Shown here piece after piece: positions 22,733 through 33,014 of a stretch of 64,000 bases of DNA. A program made the translations under genes and the position numbers. Numbering within the stretch: position 1 is the first letter of the stretch; each line of letters opens with the position of its first letter. Below the pieces are notes generated by a model, which worked only from the letters and a program-made list of their open reading frames with translations, ran no database searches and was not told the origin of the DNA. The stretch is from Opisthocomus hoazin (taxonomy: Eukaryota > Chordata > Aves > Opisthocomiformes > Opisthocomidae): the NCBI RefSeq assembly GCF_030867145.1, contig NC_134454.1, positions 66,756,308 to 66,820,307 of the forward strand, read 5' to 3'.

Positions 22733-25029
22733 GACTACTAGTGGAGTGTGAATGAGAATACAATACTCCTGTGTTACCAGTAAAAAAAAAACAAAACAAC
22801 AAAAACAGGTGGAACTTACTGGGTAGTACAGGATTTAAGAGAAGTGAATAAGATTGTTAGGGACGTACACCCTGTGGTAGCAAGTATGGTTTACGGTATT
22901 GGATTTAAATGATGCATTCTTCTGTTTGCCTTTAGCCAAAGAGAGTCTGAATTTATTTGCATTTGAGAGGGAAAATCCTACCACGGGTAAAAACCCCCAG
23001 CTTGCCTGGACAGTGTTACCCCAAGGTTTTAAGCATAGCCCAACGATCTTTGGAAATCAACTAGCACGAGAACTTGAAGCATGGAACGCGCCCTCCAGAG
23101 ATGGAACCCTTTTACAGCATGTAGATGACATTAATAGCAACTGAAACAAAACCTGACTGTATACAGTAGACTATCAGTTTGTTAAAGTTTTTGAGATTAA
23201 ATGGGTATCAAGTCTCTCAACAGAAAACTCAGATGGTGCGGCGACGGATAACCTACCTTGGATGCAAGCTGTCTGGACAAAGAGAACTAGGAACAGAACA
23301 GAATGAAGCCATCTGCAGGACTCCCCTCCATCAGACGGTGAAAGAGCTCAGGACCTTTCTGGGACTGACAGGTTGGTGCTGGTTACTGTGTACTCCAGCA
23401 GACCAGATCTGAAAGAGGAACCCCTGGAAGATGCACAGGACTCCTGGTTCACGGATGGAAGCAGCATTGTCGGACAAGGTATTCGAAAGGCCAGGTATGC
23501 GGTGACAACAGCAGCCGAAGTAGTTTGTTCTCAATCACTACCTGCTAGAACATCAGCTCAAAAGGCTGAAACTATTGCCCTAACTAGGCCTCTGGAGTTA
23601 ACAAAAGGAAAAAGATAAATATATGGACAGATTCCAAATATGCCTTTGGAGTTGTCCACGCTCATGGGACAATTTGGAAGGAGCAAGGACTACTAACTGC
23701 GCAAGGGAAGCAGATTAAATATGCTGATGAAATCCTTCGACTATTAGAAGCCATTCAGCTACCAACAAAAGTTGCCATCGTGTACTGCCGAGGACACCTG
23801 AAGGGTAACACTGACCAGGAAAGAGGTAACAGGTTGGCTGACTCTGAAGCTAAACAGGCAGCAGAGAGAATGTAAGAGATTTTAGCCTGAATTCCAGATT
23901 ATAGAAATAGAAACCTGAGTGACCAAGAAAACGTTGAGCATTCTAAAGCTGATGAAGAATTAATAGAGGGATTAGGAGGCCAAGTTCCATCCCAGGGTGG
24001 GCCTACTTAAGTGATGGCAGAATTATAATCCCTGCTAAACAGATATGGGGGGTGGTTAAAGAAGAACACAATAGGACACACTGGAGAGCGGACTCCCTGT
24101 ACAAATTTTTAAATCAGAAATTAATAGGGAAAAATTTGTATACTACAGTCCGACAAGTAACCCAACAGTGTGAAACATGTTTAAAAATAACCCCAATACA
24201 GGTAACCGGGTACAATTAGGAGGTATTGGGAAGGGAAGTATACCAGGACAACATTGGCAAATTGATTTCTCTGAACTTCCAAGAAAAGGAGGGTACAAGT
24301 ACTTATTAGTACTTACGGATACCTTTTCAGGTTGGCCAGAAGCATTCCCTTGTAGAACAAATAAAGCAAGGGAAGTAACTAAGGTATTATTAAATGAAAT
24401 AATACCTCGATTTGGGGTACCGACAATTATCTCCTCAGATAGGGGGACGCATTTTTGTGCAGAAGTAGTGCAACAGGTCAGCAAACTGTTAGGAATCAAT
24501 TGGCAGTTACATACGCCCTACAGACCACAAGCCAGTGGGCAAGTAGAAAAGATGCAAAAATATGCCAAGAAGTGAATCTATATTGGTACCAAGCATTGCC
24601 TATTGCACTACTTCGGATACGTGTAAAACCTAGGGCCAAAGAAAATTTGAGCCCTTTTGAGATACTATATGGGAGACCATATCAGGCTAAATATCAGGGG
24701 GAAGATTTGAACCAGTTGGGAAATCAGTATCTACAGAATTATGTTATATCCTTAGGAAAACAATTAGAAAGGTTTAGTAAAAATTTGGGTACCAGGGCTA
24801 AAGGGTAGATCACTCGATCCATCCATTTCGCCCTGGAGATTGGGTTTATGTTAAGAATTTTTCAGGTGATCCACTGAGAGAGAAGTGGAATGGACCTTAC
24901 CAGGTATTGCTGACTACCTTCACTGCAATCAAGATTAGAGAACAACCGGCCTGGATCCATTATTTCCGAGTGAAGAAGGCTCCTAAACCAGGATGGATGG
25001 TCGAAAAGGCTGGCAGTTTGAAACTATGA
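22733..25029 (+). pseudogene. ERV pol, multiply broken
   Basis: Pol is recognisable in pieces. The RT begins near 22733 with a stop at about 22751, passes an A-rich insertion near 22790, then gives VVQDLREVNK and VLDLNDAFFCLPL. The active-site box reads HVDD, a histidine replacing the usual tyrosine, and a frameshift follows at about 23130. The RT thumb ends at GLTGWC (about 23385) and joins directly to the sequence before RNase H, losing roughly 200 codons. RNase H keeps all four acidic catalytic positions (TDGSS, QKAE, TDSKYA, LADSEA) with a frameshift near 23612. Integrase has its zinc-binding H-H-C-C set (24067-24180), a frame change at an A5 run near 24183, the D-D-E triad (24177-24575), further frame changes near 24570 and 24815, and a C-terminal domain ending at 25029. 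No functional product is possible. Confidence 0.93.
24177..24575 (+). pseudogene. ERV integrase catalytic core (open segment of pol)
   Basis: This is the longest open piece of pol, 132 codons. It holds the retroviral integrase core with the D, D and E metal-binding residues in [15 protein letters not shown] and GQVEKM. The preceding zinc-binding half ends in CETC in another frame, so the two halves are separated by a single-base-type shift in an A run. After the E the frame is lost again. The fold signature is unambiguous, but the fragment alone would lack both end domains. Confidence 0.9.
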
Positions 25030-25820
25030 TTGCGGCGGTAACTTTGTTAAACCTAGGCTTTTTAGGATACCGCGATCATGACAACTCGAACTACATGACT
25101 GGACCAAGATGTGACCTACAGATATTAGATAACAACACCCAGATATTGGTCAGCAATAATAGCTGCCTATGGAAAGCAAGATCCAACACTTGTTCGTTCT
25201 GACCCCCTTCCATACACACAAAAATTGTACTTGCAGAGATGGGTGGAATGATTATTTGATCAACAAAACTACAGTAGAAGTAGGAACTTGGGATTTGAAA
25301 GGGACAGGCGCGATATATATAGATTTTTGTAACAGAACCCAATTAGAAACCTATAGCCCCTCGAACTGGGATTATTTTAGGAATGCACCAATTGGCTGGG
25401 TAAACCGCGGAGCATTTTGCAGAGCTAATCTCACAGCCACTGACGGGGCCCTGTAAATTACACAACACGTATTGGTGGCTATGTGGTGATGGCATTAGCA
25501 GAAAGCGACTCCCGCGGGTTGGAAGGGAATGTGTACCATAGGTCATCTAGTCAGCCAGGACCGAATATATAATCAGTCCCAAATACCTAAAGGCATATTA
25601 AGAACATCATGGAGACAAGCCAAACGGGAAAACAACCCACTTGTAAGTAGGGGAACAAAATTTAACCTCTTGGCTCCCCAATTTAGAGTGGTTGAAACAA
25701 TTGTTCATGGGAATGATCACACTGGTCGTTTTAGGAATACTTGTTTGCATGTCTCTCAAATGTCTCCTTTGGTGTTGTCAGGATTCAGTTGAGACACACA
25801 GTGATTGGAAAAAGGAATAA
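24993..25820 (+). pseudogene. ERV env, internally collapsed
   Basis: Env starts with an ATG at 24993 overlapping the last 37 bases of pol in another frame, a normal gammaretroviral arrangement. The first 69 codons are open and include a hydrophobic stretch fitting a signal peptide, then stop at 25200. A second frame (25169-25456) continues cysteine- and N-glycosylation-bearing surface-type sequence. The end is clear: a hydrophobic anchor from about 25704 to 25785, a cysteine-rich boundary and a short tail ending at 25818-25820, in the same phase as the start codon. Total span is about 275 codons, so most of the surface subunit and the ectodomain of the transmembrane subunit are missing. Not functional. 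Confidence 0.8.
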
Positions 25821-25905
25821 GATTAGGCACCAAATAGAATTATTTGAAAATAATACCTACAAAATAGAATAGTGAGGATTCATAGCTTTCTAGCTACAAA
25901 TCCTC

Positions 25906-25921
25906 AAAAGAAAAGGAGGGA
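25906..25921 (+). promoter_or_regulatory. ERV polypurine tract
   Basis: AAAAGAAAAGGAGGGA lies directly before the 3' LTR (one base between). It is the plus-strand primer site expected in a retrovirus, and its A-then-G layout is like that of gammaretroviruses. It is intact. Confidence 0.9.
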
Positions 25922-25922
25922 T

Positions 25923-26385
25923 TGATAACTGTAAATGTAACAAATGTAACATGTGGGGGATGTTATCACTTCAGGTTGTCAGAAACAAGTCTTGGTTCTT
26001 TGTGAATATTAGGACGGTTGCAAGACAAGGGACTCCTGAATAATCCCTTTAGGCGCCTGGGCCTTGGGAGAACAGGTATGCAAACTACAGAGATAAGGAT
26101 GCTGCAGGATAATCTGAAGACCCCTGCCGAGAGACGCCAAACAAACATGTGCGACGGACATTACCATATATTAATGAATTCTCGGAAAAGCCATTACTAT
26201 GATAAACATTTCTTGGAAATGTAATGAATATGTATGTTAACATAGCATAAATACCTAGTAACTGTGTCTCTTCGGTGCACACGTTTGGAGGAGAGATCCC
26301 CCGTGTGCCCGGCGCCGCAATAAAGAATACCTGCTTAATAGTCTGCCGACTATTGAGTCTTCAATTCCGGCTTTTCACGGCATCA
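25923..26385 (+). repeat. ERV 3' LTR
   Basis: 463 bp, TG...CA, colinear with the 5' LTR with three substitutions and no indel. TATA-like element at 26246-26253, AATAAA at 26319-26324. It is followed by the right copy of the GTAG target duplication. Confidence 0.97.
26319..26324 (+). terminator. LTR polyadenylation signal (3' copy)
   Basis: AATAAA in the 3' LTR, the expected polyadenylation signal for proviral transcripts. Confidence 0.7.
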
Positions 26386-26389
26386 GTAG
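26386..26389 (+). repeat. ERV target-site duplication, right copy (GTAG)
   Basis: Identical to the four bases before the 5' LTR, which shows that the two LTRs belong to the same insertion and that it has not been rearranged at its edges. Confidence 0.9.
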
Positions 26390-29300
26390 CCATAAAATAC
26401 TTATGTTTGTTTGCCTGAAGGTCAGCCTTATAGCATTTTCCTGTTCTTATGCTAATTAAATGAGATTATGAATGAGGAAAAAAATCTGTTTTACTGTATT
26501 GAAGAGCTGAATGTTCTCGGGGAACCTATGCTGCGTTCAAATAATACCAGAAGCTGCTTCAACAGCGATAAATCCTGAGGATAAGCATTATTTTGTATAG
26601 TTTTTGACTAGCCAGAATATAGTAGCTGAAGGTTTTTTCTTTTGTTTCTATTTTTTTTTTGTTATGATTTCCAAGTCTCTCTCAGCCTCTCTCCCCTCTG
26701 GGGTAAGATATGCACTTTGGAAGCTTGGAAAGGAACAGTAAGATTTGATGCATGTTCATACAAAACAATTCATTTAATAGCTGAAGGGCATAGTTCTGTA
26801 AAAGTAGCATGCTTTGTAAAGCACAGGGTCAGCTTTAGAGTTTTGGAAGCCTTAAGCAATGGATGATTACAGTGCACCAAATGAGATCAGAGATTGCAGA
26901 GCTTGCACCTGCAGTTGCTTTTTCAACCTTTGCACTCTGTGCCATTGATTGCTCAGAGGCCCTTCAGGCTGTCCGAGATGATGCAGGCTGACCTGGTAAA
27001 ACGAAAAGTCAAAATATCAGGTAAAAACAAAAGAGCAAAGAAAAATTGTCTGTGCAGAGAAGGTGTATCCGAAGTTGAACTGGCAGTTAAGTATTCTGTA
27101 ATGAGTCAAAAAACATGACAGTTCTTACCTGGTTTTGATCTTATTGTATATAACCAGCAAGTGTGTTTCTGACTGTTGTGTAGCACCTTCAATGCCAGCT
27201 GTGTTAATTTTTTTTCCAATCGATGCTTTGAAAGGCAGTGAGAAAATGGTATGAATAAAGAGTGGAGAGGCAGTCCTTACATTCTTTGCATCTAGTAAGG
27301 TTAACTATAGCTGTGAATACACAGATATTAAATGACAGATGATAACTATTCAGAATGGAGCTACAAAGAGCTGTCCTTACAAAATATTGGAGATGCCAAT
27401 ATGGCTATTTTTCAATTTCTTTTCTCATAGTCTTTACATTTAAAAATTCGTTGGTTTGAACTTCCAGCATTCTTCTCACCAGTGTGTCCCAGCTTCCTTA
27501 GTTTGGTGCACTTAATCCTTTTTCCAATGCTGCTTTTGCTATCATGTATTTTAAGAGGTTTTTTTTGGTAAATGTATTTCTGCTGATTTTGTGTGTTAAT
27601 TGATGTGTGAACTTATCACAAAATCCCTTGCTGTGATCTTGATATGTGGATTTACTACACAAATACTTCGGGCACTTTTTAGAAGACAAACGAAACATGA
27701 TGTCGGGCTCCAGTGTGGTACCAGGTTGTAATTCTTTGTGCTCGTATGAGCATTTTGAGCTGCATGGTAAAGCTTGCTTTGGTTTTGGATTTTCTTCTCC
27801 TCAGTGCATACAGCCCTTTCTTATCCCTGTTCTTACTCTGGGGGATGATGTATTTGTTGCAAGCTTATTTTAGTTTTCTGATGATCAGAAATGTTGGCCT
27901 CAAGAAGGGGTATACATGGTGATTAGGACAGCTAGAAGTGCCACTTAATGAACTAAACAGCTCACTGAAACTAAAAATAGTAGTATTTCTTTATATTATT
28001 TCACACCAATGAAGTGCATGAGTCTTTTAACAGCACTTCCCACAGAGACTCTTTACCCCTTAGAAAAGATAAATCCTGTGGCAAACTCTGGGCAAGAGTG
28101 TGCACAGGCTTTCTGATAAGAAAGGTGAAGGCCTTTGAAGATTGTACATTTATTTAAGTATAATGGCTGTCTTGTGGCTCTGCCTCTTCCCATAACTGTG
28201 GTTATGCTTTTATAAGCTTCATTTTTTGGAAATTTCCTACTTCTGGTTTTGAAAATTATCCTTAGTATGTTGATTGTATAGTACTTTTCTCAACTTGCAA
28301 TGTGAAGTGGTATGTGAGAAGATCTTTAAAAGAGTTAGTGGGCTAATTCACCACCTGACTCTCAGCTCCATGTGCCAAATCACATTATGGCAAGAAAATT
28401 AGTGTTTGGAATATTTTTAACTGTGGGAGCTCTAATGTTGCTCTCAAGAATCTAAATGCACAAATAAAAAGGTGTAGGCAGGAATTTTTGACCTTCTGAT
28501 CCTAGAGATTTTGTTTTTTCTGAAACTAGTAATTCTTTATAAAGGACAAAATAAAAGTACAAATTAATGTCCGGAGTAAATTAACAGCATAATTTAGAGG
28601 AATTAATTTGGCAGAGTGTTTTGGTGGAGAAAGGGAAGGGATTACAAGCATTCACTTACTGCTTTTTGTGTTTCGACTTTAAATCAAACTAATCTCTTCA
28701 ATGTTTTCCCCTTGTGTCTTGCCTTGACCACACAAATAGTTTCAAATTGTGGTGTCTGCACTTATAAAAACACTTACTTACTAAGGGCACTTCTGAAAGT
28801 GTCCCTTCAGTGTTGACTTGTGACTCATACGTCTTTCAGTGGTGTTCTGCCTCTGCTCTGCAGTCTCCAAAGGATTATTTACATGTCTTCATGCCTTGTG
28901 GCACTTTTGAAATTGCTCTTAAGTGGTCCGATGTGTCTGCCAGGTTATTCACTTCTGCTTCTGCGAGGCTGGAGCCTGGCACTGGAATGAACATGGTTAT
29001 GCTCCACTGACTGATGCAGCTGCCTGTGCTGGATCCTTTATCAGGACAAACTGCTCTCTTGAACTAACAACCATGAATGCAGATTTGGGGAATACTGTCT
29101 CCAGCTGCACATTACATTGTTGCCTCAAACCCAGATAAATGGCCATTACTACATGTGCTCTTTCCTAGTGTTAGGTGATCAATATTGAAGGCGAATAGAT
29201 CACCAAAGAAACCAAAAATAAGAAGTTTTGCAAACGTATGTTCCCTGTCCTCCCTTTTTCATTGTTTCTGTATCTCATCTCAGCCTCACACAAATTCTTT

Positions 29301-31582
29301 ATCTTTCCTAATATTTCCTATATCTATGCCTAGAGCTGAACACATTTATTCCCCATTTCCTTTCCTCTATTAAATGTGATAAAGGCATCAACGCTTTCTC
29401 GAACCTTTTAGTAATACCCTGTTCTCAATAAGCTGTCACAAATGTTTTTTCTATAAGGTTTCTGGTTTCCCTTTCATCTGATTTCATAATTTGGGGATTT
29501 AAGTCATCTGGGTCTAGTGCTTTGTTGGCTTTCAGTAGTTCTAATTGCTTTCTTATCTGTTTTATGATGAGAGTGAAGCCTTTCAACGATTCATTCCCCC
29601 AAGCCTACGAAAACATGCCTCAGTCCCTAGGATGTTATCTTCTTTCCTTTTGTGTGTACTGTCTTGAAAAAATAACTTGGACCTGCAGCGTATTAACCAT
29701 CTATCACTAGTTTTCTTCTTTGATCCTCTAGTGTTCCTCCTGTATCTCTTCTTTTTGTTTTGAGAGCATGCTTCCCCCCCTCCCCGCGTTCTTTTTCTGT
29801 TGTTTTTCCATTTAGGCACTGTCTTTATTTACACATTTCATTGTTTGGATTTTGTCCTGTACCTCTTTATTAATTTCCTGCTCTGGGAAATACAAATTTC
29901 TGACAACCTGCTCCCCTTATCCTTTGCTCACCCTGCAGATTCTGGTTCTTTCCAGAATTTTATATTTCACTGCTGCATGTTTTTTGCAGAATAGCACACA
30001 TAAAGGCAACTTCTCCTCATGCAACTAAATGGGGATCTATAAAATTTTACCTGTAGCTATTTCAGTAATTCTAAATATGCATTTCCTTGCCAAGTGAACA
30101 TTGTTGCTATGTATTTAATTCTGTCTTTACTAATTGCACAGATCTGTAGGTCTTAGCCAAAAATCTTATTGTTCCTATCACTATCCAAACAAAAACACAA
30201 TCACATTGCTTGCAATTTTACAAGTTCTCACTGCATGGTCTAAATTTGGTGTGTGGTGTGTTAGGTTTGGTTACAGTTTTTTTGAGGTGTTTTTTTAATT
30301 TTACAAAGGCACTGCTGCTGGTTTATGTGTGGTAGCACATTACTTGGTCTGGGAGGGGGAATGGAGTGAAAATTGGCTGAGTGTAAATGAATCCCACAGG
30401 AGACTGAGAAATGCAAAATCAATCTAAATGATCAAAACTGATTTAGGCATATAAAATGAACTATAGGTAAAAGTATGAATTGTAAAAGGTTTAGTTATAC
30501 TTGCCCTTTCCCTCTGAGATCTATCAAATGATGACTAGTAATCTGTCACTTGCAGATAAAACAAAATGATTCAATTTCCAGACACTTGCAGTAACATATC
30601 CCCTTTCATAAGTGCTTAGCATTTTCATATGTTTTGCACCCTTTCAGAGTTTGTTTTTCCAGCCTCTATTGTGATTCTTTTGTAATTGTACTCCTCTTTG
30701 GACTGGCATTCTAAAATCCCTATACTCTTCCTCAAGAGACACCTAAGTTTGACCATGGGTGGGCTGTCCTTTGAGGCCACTGACATGGCATCCCAGAGGT
30801 TTAAATCTTCCTGTCTGTTTATCCTGTCCCAACCTTAGGACACTGTGAGGGCATCTATATGCTTGGAACATGGAAGCATGAAGCCTTGGCAACCAGACTG
30901 TGCTTACCAAGTCTACCCACACGCGGTCTGTGCACCCTTCACCGGGAGCTCCCCGTATTCACGGTGTACAGCGCATGTGGTTGCTTGCACCAGCACACTC
31001 ACATGTTGTGTTGCCAGAAATTCGTAACACACCTCTTCAAAGCCAGTGGCACACGTACAATGCAGAGGCTGCCTCTTTGCTTAATATGGTACTAGAGTGC
31101 CCATCCTGTTGTGTTCATGCACTTACTGCTTGGTGAGGAGAAAAGAGAGGCACTACATTGTATACAGAGCAAGTATACAATTTCAGGAAGGCATGTAGAC
31201 CATGTAGATCTGTGCTAAGCACTACATCTAGGAACTCTGCTGCTTCTACAAAGATTGTGGGGAACGAAAGAACTACCTGGGGTTGCGAGAAGAGGGTCAA
31301 ATTCAAGCATTCCTCTTTGGGAGAGCTGTCCCACTCTCCCGTTTTTGGGTTCAGGCTCCTGCGAGCAGTAGAAGGAGTGAGTTGTCCTACCAGTGCTGGC
31401 TCTTGGAAACCCAGTCAGGCTACCTGAGAAGAAGTCACCAGCTTTGTAGCCAAATGTAAAAGACTCTTAGCAAAGAGGCAGAGGGTAAGGGTGTAGAGGA
31501 GTCACAGAATTCAGGTGAATTCAGGCTGCTATATTTAACTGTGGCATGAGAAGAGAAGCATGTGGCTTTGCAAAGAGAGGGG
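26390..31582. other. AT-rich unique sequence, no gene seen
   Basis: About 5.2 kb with only short open frames. Around 29450-29990 the + strand is T-rich. Around 30840-31050 there is a small patch with more CpG than its surroundings and three overlapping 60-78-codon frames, none recognisable. Confidence 0.45.
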
Positions 31583-33014
31583 ATAGAATCACAGAATCAT
31601 GAATACCACTAAACCATGGCCCTAAGCACCACATCTACATGTCTTTTAAATATCTCAAGGGATTGTGACTCAAACACTTTCCTGGACAGCCTGGTCCAGT
31701 GCATGATAACCCATTCGGTGAAGAAATTTTTCCTAATATCCAATCTAAACCTCCCCTGGCACAACTTGAGGACATTTCCTCTCGTCCTATCACTTGTTAC
31801 TTGGGAAAAGAGACCAACACCTGCCTGACTACAACCTCCTTTCAGGTAGTTGTAGAGAGCAATAAGGTCTCCCCTCAGCCTCCTTGCCTCCAGACTAAAT
31901 AACCCTAGTTGTCTCAGCTGCTCCTCATAAGACTTGTTCTCTAGACCCTTCACCAGCTTCATTGCTCTTCTTTGGATGCACTGCAGCACCTCAGTGTCTT
32001 TCCTGTAGTGAGGGGCCCAAAAACGGACACAGTATTTGAGATGTGGCCTCACCAGTGCAGAGTACAGGTTCACGATCGCTTCTCTATTCCTGCTAGCCAC
32101 TCTATTCCTGATATAAGCCAGGGTGCTGTTGGCCTTCTTGGCCACCTGGGCACACTGCTGGCTCATGTTCAGCCAGCTGTCAACCAACACCTCAAGATCC
32201 TTTTCCTCTGGGCAGCTTTCCAGCCACTCTTCCCCAAGCCTGTAGTGTTGCCTGGGGTTGTTGTGACCCAAGTGCAGGACCCGACATTTGGTCTTGTTGA
32301 ATCTCCTACAGTTGTCCAGAGCCCATCGATCCAGCCTGTCCAGATCTCTCTTCAGAGTCTTCCTACCCTCCAGCAGATCCACACTCTCGCCCAACTTGGT
32401 GTCATCTGCAAACTGACTGAGAGAGCACTTGATCCCCTTGTCAAGATCATTGATGAAGATATTAAGCAGAACTGTCCCCAACACTGAGCCCTTGTGTCCG
32501 GGGGAACATCACTTGTGTCCGACTGCCAGCTGGATTTAACTCCATTCACCACCAGTCTCTGGGTGTGGCCACCCAGTCAGTTTTTTATTCAGTGAAGAGT
32601 ATGCCCAGCCAAACCATGAGCAACCAGTTTCTCCAGCAGAATACTGTGCGAAATGATGTTGAGGGCTTTACTAAAGTCCAGGTAAACAACATCCACAGCC
32701 TTTCCCTCATCCAGTAAGTGGGTCACCTTGTCCTAGAAGGACATCACGTTAGCTAAGCAGGACTTTCATAAGCCCGTGCTGGCTGGGCCTGATCACCTGG
32801 CTGTCCTGTACGTGCTGTGTGATGACATTGAAGATGAGCTGCTCCATAACCTTCCCCAGCACTGAGATCAGACTGACAATCCTAACAGGCCTGTAGCTTC
32901 CTGGATCCTCCTTCCAGCCCTTCTTGTGGATGGGTGTCACATTTGCTAACCTCCAGTCAACTGGGACTTCCCTAGTGAGCCAAAACTGCTGATAAATAAT
33001 CGAAAGTGGCTGAA
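31583..33014 (-). mobile_element. CR1 LINE with a 291-codon open frame (copy 4)
   Basis: The copy is read on -, with its 3' end at 31583 (two ATTCTRTG-type units) and truncated 5' end near 33014. An uninterrupted frame of 291 codons (32484 to 31609) covers the C-terminal RT and the following domain, with [36 protein letters not shown] and [19 protein letters not shown]. Earlier RT sequence is present in other frames (DPGSYRPVRIVSLISVLGK near 32749-32940). The 3'UTR is very short: TTTAGTGG is followed almost directly by the tail, as if an internal piece was lost. Wording and 3'UTR differ from the copies at 13246 and 48606, so it is another subfamily. Confidence 0.95.

Larger units (their letters stand above)
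20303..26385 (+). mobile_element. Gammaretrovirus-like ERV provirus, internally gutted
   Basis: This 6083-bp provirus is bounded by two 463-bp LTRs that start TG and end CA, with a GTAG target duplication outside. In order it has a 5' LTR, primer binding site, repeat-rich leader, possible gag traces, broken pol, collapsed env, polypurine tract and 3' LTR. The gamma-like assignment rests on the 4-bp duplication, the RT run VVQDLREVNK, the integrase style and the polypurine tract. Gag and protease are nearly unrecognisable, about 200 codons are missing between RT and RNase H, and env is about half the usual length. No frame could give a working protein set, so any mobility would have needed help in trans. 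It lies between CR1 copies in the intergenic region downstream of CWC27. Confidence 0.96.
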
